A stretch of 64,000 bases of DNA from Trichopria drosophilae (taxonomy: Eukaryota; Arthropoda; Insecta; Hymenoptera; Diapriidae): NCBI GenBank assembly GCA_030407085.1, contig CM059585.1, positions 94,954,501-95,018,500 of the forward strand, written 5' to 3'. Both the position numbers and the translations under genes were made by a program. Shown piece after piece: positions 49,301 through 57,984 of this stretch (the stretch's first letter is position 1; every line of letters starts with the position of its first letter). Below the pieces are notes generated by a model. It saw only the letters and a program-made list of their open reading frames with translations. It searched no databases and was not told the DNA's origin.

Positions 49301-49447
49301 GTTCGACATTTTCTCCTATAAGTGTGTGTATAGTCGGATGAAAATAATCGTTAAATTGTTCTCCAAATTGCTGTAAATATGTAATTGCTTTTTCACGGTA
49401 CTCTCGTTCTTCTTCATCACCTTCTGGATCCGGTACCGGTCCGTCCC
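34296..49447 (-). CDS. M12B metalloprotease gene (ADAM/ADAMTS-like, insect venom type), zinc site lost
   Basis: Eleven minus-strand exons with good GT-AG borders were assembled by eye. They run prodomain (49.4 and 48.9 kb), start of the catalytic domain (45.1-44.8 kb), its middle (43.1, 39.3 and 38.2 kb), its end (37.3 kb), then a cysteine-rich domain (34.7-34.3 kb) with a stop at 34296-34298. Phases agree from the 43.1-kb exon to the stop, and between the two exons at 45 kb. The family normally cleaves extracellular proteins with a zinc held by HExxHxxGxxHD. Here the corresponding residues are Tyr, Gly, Asn and Asn, so catalysis is unlikely. The first (signal peptide) exon and part of the prodomain between 48.9 and 45.1 kb were not found. 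Introns are full of transposons. It could be an expressed pseudoprotease or an early pseudogene without stops yet. Confidence 0.65.
34423..34539 (-). CDS. Metalloprotease cysteine-rich exon
   Basis: A 117-bp, 39-codon exon with acceptor CTTTTGCAG and donor GTAAAT. It reads FGQDRCEKLLC and later KPLDGTFCGD, matching the CxxLxC...P.DGT.CG pattern of ADAMTS-type cysteine-rich regions. Its phase is 0 at both ends. Confidence 0.7.
34619..34757 (-). CDS. Metalloprotease exon: start of cysteine-rich region
   Basis: A 139-bp exon with acceptor TTTCAG and donor GTACAG. It contains GRCYFNLPNVGKPLKLELAG and then EQCQAIYG, the C-x-FN-P...LPG...QC...G signature following the catalytic domain. One leading base completes the codon split by the 37.3-kb exon; the end is phase 0. 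Confidence 0.7.
35338..35841. mobile_element. TTAA-flanked MITE, copy A
   Basis: Termini GGTAGTTAGACCCCAGAATA and its inverse ATTCTGGGGTCTAACTACC lie between two TTAA sites (35338-35341, 35838-35841). TTAA targets are typical of piggyBac and Kolobok. The left arm lacks about 100 bp present in copy B near 56.5 kb. It sits in a metalloprotease intron. Confidence 0.8.
36840..37090. other. GC-richer repetitive-looking block
   Basis: Repeats of the words CCCCGG, CCCGGTCAG and GGGACC/GGTACC, including the hairpin CCCGGTCAG...CTGACCGGG at about 36930-36957, suggest a degraded MITE in the metalloprotease intron. Ends and target duplication are not defined. Confidence 0.3.
37247..37372 (-). CDS. Metalloprotease exon: end of catalytic domain
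   Basis: A 126-bp exon with strong borders (TGTTTTACAG acceptor; CTCAG/GTAAGT donor). It begins LGLINYDLKYKCKC, where active homologues have LG..HD and a cysteine, and ends GPLYTPEAVEVIRNYL, equivalent to the helix before the C-F/YN-P segment. The third zinc histidine is replaced by Asn and the following Asp position by Tyr in this alignment. Confidence 0.65.
37546..37664. mobile_element. Short MITE, about 115 bp
   Basis: Inverted ends ATCCCTAGTAGAAAATGCGACC (left) and GGTTCATTTTCTACCAGGGGTAT (right). The 3-6 bp next to each end do not give a clear target duplication. It is intronic. Confidence 0.5.
37948..38081. mobile_element. TA-flanked MITE, 130 bp
   Basis: CACAGAGAGAAA at the left end (37950) pairs with TTTCCTTCCGTG at the right end (38079), and TA flanks both. 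The interior repeats GGATAACAT.CTGAT words. It lies just beside a metalloprotease exon (38149). Confidence 0.55.
38149..38212 (-). CDS. Metalloprotease exon carrying the degenerate zinc motif
   Basis: A 64-bp exon (acceptor GACTTAG, donor AT/GTAAGA) reading IVRDRADYSGVTPAAYGLRN. In active relatives the sequence after the Y-SG motif is AAHExGH followed by LLG. Here the columns are A-A-Y-G-L-R-N and continue M-L-G in the next exon. The two histidines and the glutamate are thus absent, although the surrounding residues are well kept and no stop occurs. Confidence 0.65.
39308..39330 (-). CDS. Metalloprotease 23-bp microexon
   Basis: The minus strand shows CTTTTAG / 23 bp / GTAAGT. It encodes VPLATYA with split codons at both ends, and both split codons fit the neighbouring exons (43.1 kb upstream, 38.2 kb downstream). 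Its small size makes the call less certain. Confidence 0.45.
39440..40222. mobile_element. TIR element with GTAACATATAGGGGAAG termini, 783 bp
   Basis: The left end GTAACATATAGGGGAAGTAG and its inverse at 40188-40222 continue as GAGCAAAGTGGGAT. Internal words such as GCAAAGTGGGAT and CCCACTTTGCCCC are repeated. CT microsatellites are at 39863-39900 and 39943-40003. There is no transposase. It lies in an intron of the metalloprotease. Confidence 0.65.
40713..41730. mobile_element. Second foldback-like element with (GACAAAATATCCGCG)n arms
   Basis: The left arm (about 40730-40905) has about ten tandem 15-18 bp units of the type GACAAAATATCCGCG. The right arm (about 41555-41720) has the same units inverted. 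Outer ends share CGAC.TAATA.C.GACGACAA in inverse orientation. The middle contains TTAGTTAGGTTAGGATAG and inverted words of the type GGTCATTTTGCGGAC. A target duplication could not be assigned. The architecture equals the element at 12.4 kb, but the repeat unit is unrelated. Confidence 0.7.
41924..42750. mobile_element. Long-TIR element, about 830 bp
   Basis: About 150 bp at the left (CCCATACAACACATACCTCT, then AGAGCTCAGTT, TCCTCCTGAAGA, GATAATCT, AACGAGCT) recurs inverted at about 42595-42750. The interior has an open minus-strand frame (42279-42509) with a hydrophobic stretch ending at a donor-like GTAAGA. It is not clearly an exon. Confidence 0.6.
42955..43106 (-). CDS. Metalloprotease exon: mid catalytic domain
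   Basis: A 152-bp exon (acceptor ATCAACAAG, donor AT/GTACGT) beginning SKLATPYISRNLL and continuing AKSIEAMENLVIYDEIL. It corresponds to the ATPYLERN...A..L.DMG segment after the first strand of the catalytic domain in insect venom metalloproteases. It starts in phase 0 and ends with two bases of a split codon. Confidence 0.6.
44841..44970 (-). CDS. Metalloprotease exon: N-terminal part of catalytic domain
   Basis: After a TTGTCTGCAG acceptor it reads KFDGDIEEIVKYVINFWNLV, then DLSFR and SPKIRLNIARIIIAT. This matches the FWN.VDLR...SP.I...I.GIII pattern of the family. The donor is uncertain: ending at GCTACT before GTTGGT keeps phase and family spacing to the next exon, while a GTAAAA donor at 44818 would break the phase. 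Confidence 0.65.
45038..45122 (-). CDS. Metalloprotease exon: start of catalytic domain
   Basis: An 85-bp exon with a TTCAATAG acceptor and an AA/GTAAGT donor. It contains GVPNVIYPRLSVIVDHKYF, equivalent to the P.V.YP...VIVDY start of the M12B catalytic domain. The split codon at its end joins the next exon as Lys. Confidence 0.65.
45605..45660 (-). ncRNA. Hammerhead/Penelope-like motif (weak)
   Basis: The minus strand reads CCTTGAGAAGGACCCCCAAG and then TTCGAAACGTTGGG. GAAAC after a hairpin preceded by a CTGA-like box resembles degenerate hammerhead ribozymes found at the ends of Penelope-like retroelements. The CUGANGA core is imperfect and no Penelope reverse transcriptase is seen, so this could be just a dispersed repeat with a similar hairpin. 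Confidence 0.25.
46615..47541. mobile_element. TA-flanked element full of TGGACGTCCA words, 923 bp
   Basis: Ends TCCCAATCAGCA (46617) and TGCTGACTGGGA (47539) are inverted repeats flanked by TA. The interior contains more than twenty copies of the palindromic word GGACGTCC or its halves in both orientations, often with GTACGT. A short GC-rich patch around 47380 (GGCGGCCATCTTG) differs in composition. It is intronic to the metalloprotease. Confidence 0.7.
47542..48918. other. Intron-like DNA, no exon supported
   Basis: A minus-strand donor-like GGCAAG/GTAAGA at about 48076 follows ATGAACAGAGGCCAG and could end a first exon, but no acceptor or homology supports it. Confidence 0.3.
48919..48961 (-). 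CDS. Metalloprotease prodomain microexon
   Basis: A 43-bp exon (acceptor TTTTTTGTCGTAG, donor GTAG/GTGAGT) reading YLQSFINPYSDDIV, a phase-compatible continuation of the exon at 49.4 kb. The prodomains of insect venom metalloproteases have a comparable ...PYSD... segment. Confidence 0.55.
49242..49447 (-). CDS. Metalloprotease prodomain exon (first one seen)
   Basis: A 206-bp exon after an AATTGTTTAG acceptor. It begins with two bases of a split codon, so an upstream exon must exist. It reads GDGPVPDPEGDEEEREYREK and then LQQFGEQFNDYFHPTIHTLI, resembling the F.G......L.P...L.G....V.....P...VKY prodomain pattern of reprolysin-like proteases. The donor is AAAA/GTATGT. The ISL2EU element begins only about 330 bp upstream, inside what would be the first intron. 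Confidence 0.55.
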
Positions 49448-49776
49448 CTAAACAATTCAAAATTTTAGTACTTGATCTGAATTACACATTAACACATATG
49501 AATTATACTGAATATATATATATATATATACACACATACATGTAAAAGTAGTTTCAACGCTGTCTTCATCTGATGAGGCGATAACCTTAAACAGAAAATA
49601 GTGTTCAATTCGTTCCTTTTGTAAAATTTAGAGTACTATTAAATAATATTAGTTAATATGATAATTTCATATGATAACTTACAACATAAGTCAAACTATA
49701 ATGAACTAAAGTAATTAAAGTATTATAACAATTTTTATTTAATGTTGTAATTCAAACAGAAAAGCTTCAAATACAA

Positions 49777-50155
49777 ACTAGTGTTGGCGTGGTGCCTCGC
49801 TCGCTTCGCTCGCTCAAAAACTTCGACCTAGTGGAGAGTCGGCTATTCCTTAATACTCGTTTGCTTACTAACAGCTTTCAATTATATTATAAAATTATAT
49901 TGATATTTGGGGGTCCAATCATATTTAGGTCCAAGTGGCTTCGATAGATATGTTACAACAATATAGTGTTTCTTATATGTATGAAAATTGAAAATGAGCA
50001 TTTTCAAAACTTCGACCCCGACAACAGGCCAGCCGTAGTATTAATAATTAAAAGTTGCAAAACACTTACTTCAGGCACTTGTATTGTAATAGACTATTCG
50101 ATGTATGTTACACGTTTACTGTGTTTTACTAATTACTGCCTGTATCATTATGATG

Positions 50156-50238
<83 letters not shown>

Positions 50239-50977
50239 ATATATACACATAATTTGTCAAAGATATCTTGAAAGTTTCGAAAAGATCTTATAGATATCTA
50301 AAAGATATCCGTCAGAGATCTTTTCGATATATCGAAATAGTTATTTTCGTATCAAGGGCGTAAAAGAACTTATGCGCCCGTCGGTGATCACCGCGTCCGA
50401 GGGGCTGGCGAAGACAACCCCTGAGGTTAGGGGGCCTAAACGTCGAAATTTGATGAAAAACTATAGAGTACTTTTTTTGCCGAGGTGACCAAATTCAATA
50501 GTTTTTTAAACAATAGTCATAAACATTTTAAACCAGTTTTTATGGCATTATCGTTGACTTTAGAAAGGATATGCATAAAACCTTTTTTGTAGAGAATTTA
50601 ATGCTCTACCTTTTTTGTTTGTAAAAGATTTTTTAATAAAATTTGTATTTTTCAAAATAAATGCAAAAAACTAAGAAGAAACTTAATTGAGGCTAATTTT
50701 TTTAGTAATATAAAATAAAAAATCAGATCTAAGTTATGCCAAGACACGTATTTAAACAAAAAATTATGTCATTACGCTTATCCGTTCGCGAGTTATCGCG
50801 AGGTAAAAAAAACGGGACGTACGTACAAGATCACGGACACAAATTTTTTTATTGTTGATTTGGGTTCCTTAGGGTCCGAAACGTTGACATTTGATGAAAA
50901 ACTATAGGGTAATTTTTATGCCCGAAGTGACCAAATTCAATACTTCGTTCAGACCTAAGGTCTGGGTCGAAGTAATT
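49777..50977 (+). repeat. ISL2EU left terminal inverted repeat
   Basis: It matches the reverse complement of 61023-62170 throughout, from GTGTTGGCGTGGTGCCTCGC to the inner limit GTCTGGGTCGAAGTAATT. It includes shared blocks such as GATATCCGTCAGAGATCTTT and GAAGTGACCAAATTCAATAC. A (TA)n expansion at 50157-50234 makes this arm longer than the other. Confidence 0.85.
50157..50234. repeat. (TA)n microsatellite expansion in one TIR arm
   Basis: About 39 TA units. The corresponding place in the right arm (about 61768-61790) has only short ATATATAT runs, so the expansion happened after the arms were formed. Confidence 0.9.
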
Positions 50978-51442
50978 ACAAAGATGTTTTAGTTGAAAGG
51001 GGTATGAATCGTGTAGAAAGTTCCATATTTAAATTAGCGGTGACACACGATTGATTTAAATGTTTTTTTTTTAAGCGGATTATGTGTTAATAAAATGTGT
51101 ACCTTTCCAGATTGTATATGCACCAAAACCGATATGCAGGTAATAAAAATAAATTCCAAATTCATTTTGTTAATGATGTTCTTTCTATCCGATGTCAAAG
51201 AGCTTGACTTGAAAAGTTTTCCCGGAATTATTCGCGGTTGAGCATTAAAAAATATTTTTTTATGAAAATAGCTTTACGGACTTTTTTTATCTATTTGATT
51301 TTCGACGAATCATTCCATTTTTTAGCGTTAATAATCCCGGAAGGTGCACATACTAAAAATAATACTCTTAACGATAAAGACTCTATTTTTATGTTCGTTC
51401 TAATGGCGGAAAACATTTCAGAATTTTTTACGATGAGCAATA
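50978..51442. other. ISL2EU left interior, no gene
   Basis: Short sequence between the inverted repeat and the nested TA element. The frame beginning at 51238 runs into that element and shows no domain. Confidence 0.4.
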
Positions 51443-52764
51443 TATGGGGCATTCCACGCCAACTCACCCAATTTTAAAATCGACCATCACTAATTTTGTT
51501 CGTAATTTTTTTATAGATGCATTTCGAGAAAATAAGACTGGTCAAATTTTTTTAGATTTTTAAAATCACTGTGTGAATGTGTGAGAATTTTTCAAAATTC
51601 GGAATTTTAGAAAATTGAAAATTTTTAAATTTCTATAACTCGGTTGCTTCTTATCGTACAGTAACGAATAAAAAATGGAATTGTTCGCCTTGAAATGTAC
51701 TTTTCTATGGGTATAATGAAAATTTAACTCGAATTTATTGACATGTGTATTTTTACGTGTTAAGTAAAAAATTCAAAATTTTTCAAAAATGGACATTTTT
51801 AATTTTTTTTAATTAAATTCACAAAAAAACTACTGAAAATAACGAACAATTTACGGGGTCGTACAAGATGGCAAGTTGTTTCGTTAATTTTCTACAGATT
51901 TTCACATTATTTTATACAATTTAAATTTTTGCTCAAATCTCGAGATTTAGTTTATTGAATTCACAATTCACTGTTTTTCACTTTTTTTTGTGTCTTTTGG
52001 ATTTTCCGTCTTTCAGGAAAATCTATTCTAGAAATCTATTTGAAAAATCTTATTTGATTCATAACTTCGAGACTCGCTAAATGATTTTTGTCATTACATT
52101 GATTTCTTTCCCCCGTTTGAAAGTTGGGGTCGCCAGTTTCAGAGCCTTCTTGAGTTGTTTCCTCTATTTCGGGATCTATTTCGTTCTATGTTTCGTTAAT
52201 TTTTTACAGATTTTTACATTATTTTATACACTTTAAATTTTTTTCCGTGATTCAATGCATACATTGAAAAAATTAGAAGTTTTTAAATTGATTATGCAAA
52301 TTTCGTTAATATTATTTGAAACAGCCCTTTCTTTTTGTTTTAAATAAATCTGTATGTCAAGGGTTTAAGAATTATACATGTTTCTTCTTCAAACTCAAGG
52401 CTCTTACTTTTGTAACATGTCGCTTATATTTCCATGTCGCATACAAAATCATTGACATAAGCAATAAGGAATTTGTCATTACAATTATTGGCTGATGTCG
52501 TAAATATATTGCCTTCCGAATTTCTAGTATTATAATGACATTATATTTTCGCCGTACATTTTTCTCTGTATCATACTTTTATGTGTATCTTGTTCTTACG
52601 CAAAAGCTCTTAAATATATTGGGGCATCTTCTCGCGATTACCGCTAGGTGTCGAATTACTCACAATTAAAGCGTTCCCCAATTACATTAATATAGCCATC
52701 ATCCGTGCAGGTTCTACATTACTGTCAAAGTTTATTTCCCTGTTTTTTGTTCCCTATAAGAGTC

Positions 52765-53584
52765 ATGTCCTTATATCATACATTCAGTGATAGATGTGTA
52801 AATCCTTATCAAATACCAAAACATGTTAAAGAAACTAATTTGAGACATTTATCGGCTGCGTAAATGTTACTATTTCCTGAATTGCCGAAAAATGTAAAAA
52901 TTTGTAGTACATACCCGGGAAAAAATGGATTATATATAATTATATATAAATTGAGATGCAATTATATATAATAATATATAATTATATATGTTTATATACG
53001 ATTATATATAATTATATACAATTTTTGATACAATTAGATCCAATTATATATGATTATATATAATTATATATGGATTTTGGCCGTATATAATTATATATAA
53101 TCGTATATAAACATATATAATTATATATTAGCATATATAATTGTATATAATTGACGGCTTTGTATATAATTATATACGGCCAAAATCCATATATAATTAT
53201 ATATAATTATATATAATTGGATCTACTTGTATAAAAAATTGTATATAATCATATATAAACATATATAGTTATATATTATAATTATAATTGGATCTAATTG
53301 TATCAAAAATTGTATATAATTATATATAATCCATTTTTCCCGGGTATAGAAATGAGGGAAATGAGATTCAGAAATTATCCTTACAGAAATCTGAAAATGA
53401 AGTCACGAATATATCGGGAAATACATATGAAGAAATAGATCATGAAACACACGAAATTATAGAAGAAATAGAAGGCTCTGAAACTGGCGACCCCAACTTT
53501 CAAACGGGGGAAAGAAATCAATGTAATGACAAAAATCATTTAGCGAGTCTCGAAGTCATGAATCAAATAAGATTTTTCAAATAG
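52765..53584 (+). pseudogene. Broken transposon gene interrupted by a MITE
   Basis: The frame MSLYHTFSDRCVNPYQIPKH continues to a TAA at 52861, then MLLFPELPKNVKICST up to 52913. There a 431-bp MITE intervenes. After removal of the MITE and one TA, the frame continues at 53347 with RNEGNEIQKL and stays open to TAG at 53582. The early part (C...NP...R.L...FP.LP...KIC) looks like a conserved cysteine-containing domain of uncharacterised insect proteins. Its function is not known to me. The 3' part lies within the inverted arm of the host element. Confidence 0.45.
52912..53346. mobile_element. Palindromic MITE with CCCGGG ends, 431 bp
   Basis: It starts CCCGGGAAAAAATGGATTAT (52914) and ends ATAATCCATTTTTCCCGGG (53344), with TA on both sides. 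Almost the whole interior is TATATAATTATATA-type sequence arranged as inverted halves around about 53130, with GGCCGTATATAATTATATAT and GGATTTTGGCC in both orientations. Confidence 0.8.
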
Positions 53585-54178
53585 ATTTCTAGAATAGATT
53601 TTCCTGAAAGACGGAAAATTCAAAATACACAAAAAAAAGTGAAAAACAGTGAATTGTGAATTCAATAAACTAAATCTCGAGATTTGAGCAAAAATTTAAA
53701 TTGTATAAAAGAATGTAAAAATCTGTAAAAAATTAACGAAACAAACTTGCCATCTTGTACGACCCCGCAAATTGTTCGTTATTTTTAGTAGTTTTTTTGC
53801 GAATTTAATTAAAAAAAAATAAAAATGTCCATTTTGGAAAAATTTTGAATTTTTTACTTAACACGTAAAAATATACATGTCAATAAATTCCAGTTAAATT
53901 TTCATTATACCCATAGAAAAATACATTTCAAGACAAACAATTCCATTTTTTATTCGTTACTGTACGATAAGTAGCAACCGAGTTATGGAAATTTAAAAAT
54001 GTTCAATTTTCTTAAATTTCAAAATTTTGAAAAATTCACACACGTTAACGAGTGATTTTAAAAATCTGAAAAAATTTGACCAGTCTTATTTCACCGAAAT
54101 GCATCTATACAAAAATTACGGACAAAATTGGTGATGATCGATTTTAAAATTGGGTGAGTTGGCGTGGAATGCCCCATA

Positions 54179-56300
54179 TGGGACATTCTTTTACAAATCG
54201 AACGGATTTCGTAAAAAATATTGGTCGACATTTTTTATTTGCTTCTAAATTTTTTTATGCGTTCCTCATACAAAAAAAGTCGACACGTGTTTCTGGATTT
54301 TTTTTTAATCAATATTTTCGAAAATATGGCGGTTTGAAATTTGTAATACTCTCCAATTCTGCACTTTTTGAAATTGCCATAACTCCGGTTCTATTTATCC
54401 GATTGACTTCAGCCGGGGCTCATTATATAAAGTTATAGCGTAAGCAAAATTGTTTTTAAGAAATCTTTAAATAGCCAGTGTAATTTTAGTAAGGATAATT
54501 TGTAGTAACATTCTCCTCCTTCTGTTTTCACATGTGTGATTTATATACATGTATTTTTTTTTTGCTGTTTCTAAAACCAGGTAAGATGCGAATTTATTTG
54601 AATTGAAATCTGTAAAAAATAATAAGAATGCATTTGAAATTGTTTAATCTTAATTAATGTCCATTTGGAATGCTTTTTGATGCGCAAATAATTTGAGATA
54701 TTCATATTCTATAATTTACATTTTAATACATACTAATTTAGATCCATTAATGTAAGTTTCCCTCGCGAATACGTAGTTCACAAAACTCCAAACATAATAT
54801 TTGCAAACGAATATTTGCAAATTGTGTTCTGTACATTTGAATTAAAAAATAATATTTCTCAATTAAATTGATAAGTACATTAATATACTTTCAGCACATG
54901 ATATATTACACAAACAAAAAGTTTTACTTATATACTAAATTTTGGCAATCATACAGTTTAATCTTCAAACATTAACTTTCTACTGAAAACTATTAAGAAG
55001 CTTACTTTTTTATTATAAATGTTGTTCGTCGATTGAAATGCATTACTCATTTCTGAAACTTATACCATGATTCAAAATCATTATAAAAAATGTTTAAAAA
55101 ATGTATACTACGAATTTAAAAGCATATTTAAATAAGGGATATCGTAAAGTTGCACTTTCTGTACAATTAATAGTCCTTCAATCAAAATTTCAAGTTTGTA
55201 TTTGTTTATATCGTAGGCAGCAATGGTTTTAAAATTTGTACCAAAAAGTTTAAAGCAGTTTATAATGAAGGGTATATTTAGGTAATTCACTGCGGAAATA
55301 TAGGTCCCAATATAAATCACAACTGAGTAATAGTTAATGGGAAGCAAATATTTATATTAACTACAATGTATTGTTAAAGTACTGTTTTTTTATCTTTTGT
55401 GATTCTTATTTTAGTTTGTCGGGTTTGACATATCTTGTATTGACAATTGTTGTATTATCAACTACATCTCTGAATTTACCACAAACATATTTTTCGCTTC
55501 ATTACGCTAACACCATTTATTTATTGTATACAAATCTGGCATTTGAACAAAAACTTGTAAAAGCGAAAGACTTTTGAGTATTGTATTGTCCACGTATTCC
55601 AACATATACAATTTTATATAAAAACATAATGCCTCTCACTACGTTGTAATAACAATTTTAAATTATATTTTTTTATTCGTAGATTCCTCATTTTTTCATT
55701 TTTACTTTATCTACTAACAATATTTGTTGAAAAAATTTTAAAAATTGACACCAAGAAATAGATAAAAAGCGATAAATAATTATAAGCTATTTATTTATGA
55801 CAAACGTTATTTAACTTGAAACTAAATGTTTATCTAATATTATATATATTTTTTTTTAAGTTTAATATTGACGTATATATTTGACATATTTATTTTATAT
55901 AATATTTTATATAATAATAAAAATTATTATAATAGTAAAATCGATTTCTATTCACGGAGTATTAAAAAAATAGTATTTTGTAAGGTTATTGTTTATGATG
56001 CACATTCTTAGAGTGATAAAGTGATGACGAAAGTTTGTTTGCCGTTAAAAGCATGTTCCAAGGAAAATATTATTACTTCGTAAACATACAACGTATAAAA
56101 AAATATGTTATATTCTATTATTTTAATTCATTATATGTATCATAAGCAGATAATTAAAAAAGGAAACTGAAAGATTAATTTATGTGGTGGAAAAAATTCT
56201 GTAATATTTTTAAAGCCTTAAACACATTCTCTATATGCTTCTATTTACTTCTTTTCTTTTATATACGTATATTCAAAGAGAAAGAAATATATGCACATAT
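54179..56300. other. AT-rich interior of the ISL2EU element, no gene
   Basis: No domain or repeat pair supported. The composition is strongly AT-rich and the open frames are short and hydrophobic, as expected by chance. Confidence 0.4.
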
Positions 56301-56489
56301 TCATAATCTGAAATTCATCATCGGTCACAAAAATGCATGCATTTTATCGACCGACAGAAGGAACGTATTTTTAATGACACCAAGCACTGAAGATTGGTAA
56401 ATGGATTCTTCATTCAATCAACAATATTCGTTCAATATACAATAATACGTTCCCTACGGTTACAAGTTTTGCACTCGTTTCCTTTATGT

Positions 56490-56901
56490 TTAAGGTAGTT
56501 AGACCCCATAATATCATATGTTGACAAAAAATATTTAATAACGTTTCCAAGAATTTAATTTTCATTATTAATAATATTGTTGAAAAGTGAAAGCATTAAT
56601 CTTCTTGAAAAAAAATTGAAATGTGCAAAAATAATTTGTTCTTTTTAATTTTTCGAAAAAATAAGCCTTCACTCGTTAAAATCCGTTCATTTTTAAAAAA
56701 TTCTTAACAGCGGAGAAGAAAACATTTGAATCAATAACAAAAGTGGCTTAACAAATTATTTTTGCACATTTCAATTTTTTTTTCAAGAAGAATAATGCTT
56801 TCACTTTTCAAAAATATTATTAATAATGAAAATTAAATTCTTGGAAACGTTATTAAATATTTTTCGTCAACCTATGATATTCTGGGGTCTAACCACCTTA
56901 T
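56490..56901. mobile_element. TTAA-flanked MITE, copy B
   Basis: Same family as 35338-35841: GGTAGTTAGACCCCATAATA on the left and ATTCTGGGGTCTAACCACC on the right. TTAA is intact at the left (56490-56493) and changed to TTAT at the right. Both arms here are about 150-200 bp. Two copies 21 kb apart show the family was mobile. Confidence 0.8.
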
Positions 56902-57006
56902 ATCTATTTTCTATAAGTTGAATATAACTTTAACTTTTCAACTAAGCTAAAAATGACGTTAATTTTACCGAGTAAAAAACTAACTATATATATCTACATT
57001 TAAGTC

Positions 57007-57222
57007 TGAAATTCATCATCGGTCACAAAAATGCATGCATTTTATCCACCGACAGGTGAATTTCAGAATTTCATGTTTTGTACTACATATCGTTTTATTT
57101 TAGACTTAACTGTAGGTATATCTGTATTTTGGTCAACGATATGTAGTCCAAAACATGAAATTCTGAAATTCACTGTCGGTGGATAATGTGCATGCCTTTT
57201 AGTAACCGATGATGAATTTCAA
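57007..57222. repeat. Inverted repeat with 85-bp arms, plus a partial third copy
   Basis: GAAATTCATCATCGGTCACA at 57009 through TTTCATGTTTTGTACTACAT recurs inverted up to 57222. A further partial direct copy (ATTCATCATCGGTCACAAAA, ending at CGACCGACAG) is at about 56308-56356. It looks like a small foldback MITE. Confidence 0.7.
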
Positions 57223-57984
57223 ACCTAACTGTAAGTATATACGTAGTTCAGTCAATGATATGTAGTACATAGCTATATATTTATATATTACTAAAAAAGT
57301 CAACAAAAATTGTAGATTTATTTCAGACTTTTTAATCAAAGCTAATTCATACGCTGAGATCGTGTGGTGGAATTGTTCGAAAGCCACTGTCGACGATCAA
57401 TTTCACCCCCTTTTTTATTTACCTTTATCTCAGTTTAGAAGTTAAGTGATTCGATTCAATCAATTTTTTTTAGTTTTCCAAGAATCTGCCATTACTCCTG
57501 AACAGGTTATAAGATCTGTTTCAAGCAAAATTTGGTTCGGCGTTGTTCTTCTTAACAGTACATTTTATTTTTTTTTATTCGTTTCATTATATTATTATAC
57601 AACATTAGTATTCTGAGATTATGTAACATTTTTAAAAGTAATACATAATCTCAAAATACTACTAAATCGAAATTACAATATTTATGCGGGTTTTCGCGTT
57701 CGTCTCTTTCGAAAAAGAATACCGACGGTATGTTTCCGTGTATTCAAACAGAATCGGAAAGGTTCGAAAGTTTCCGTGAGCATTCGGTTGAGACAATTAC
57801 GCTCAGCGCCACCGTGCGGATAGAATTTCAAACAGCCGAACTGGAGACAATAAATGACAACGAAAATTCATCAGTAGCAGTCTCGTGGTCACGGTACTAG
57901 TTTGCTCCGTTTTTAATACACAAATGCATATACAAGTCGCAGAAAAGGTGATAGTGTGTATAGAATTTTGTTACAATTTAAAAA

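Larger units (their letters stand above)
51443..54178. mobile_element. Nested TA-flanked element with arms of about 730 bp
   Basis: The ends TGGGGCATTCCACGCCAACT (51445) and its inverse (54176) are bounded by TA. The arms stay similar for about 730 bp (to about 52175 and from about 53430), sharing for example GGGGTCGCCAGTTTCAGAGC. The centre carries a broken open frame and a further palindromic MITE. Long inverted arms and a TA target suggest a mariner-superfamily derivative, but no DDE domain is left. Confidence 0.75.

Noticed and set aside
50105..50293. Open frame reading poly-(Tyr-Ile).
   Set aside because: It is the (TA)n microsatellite in the ISL2EU arm.
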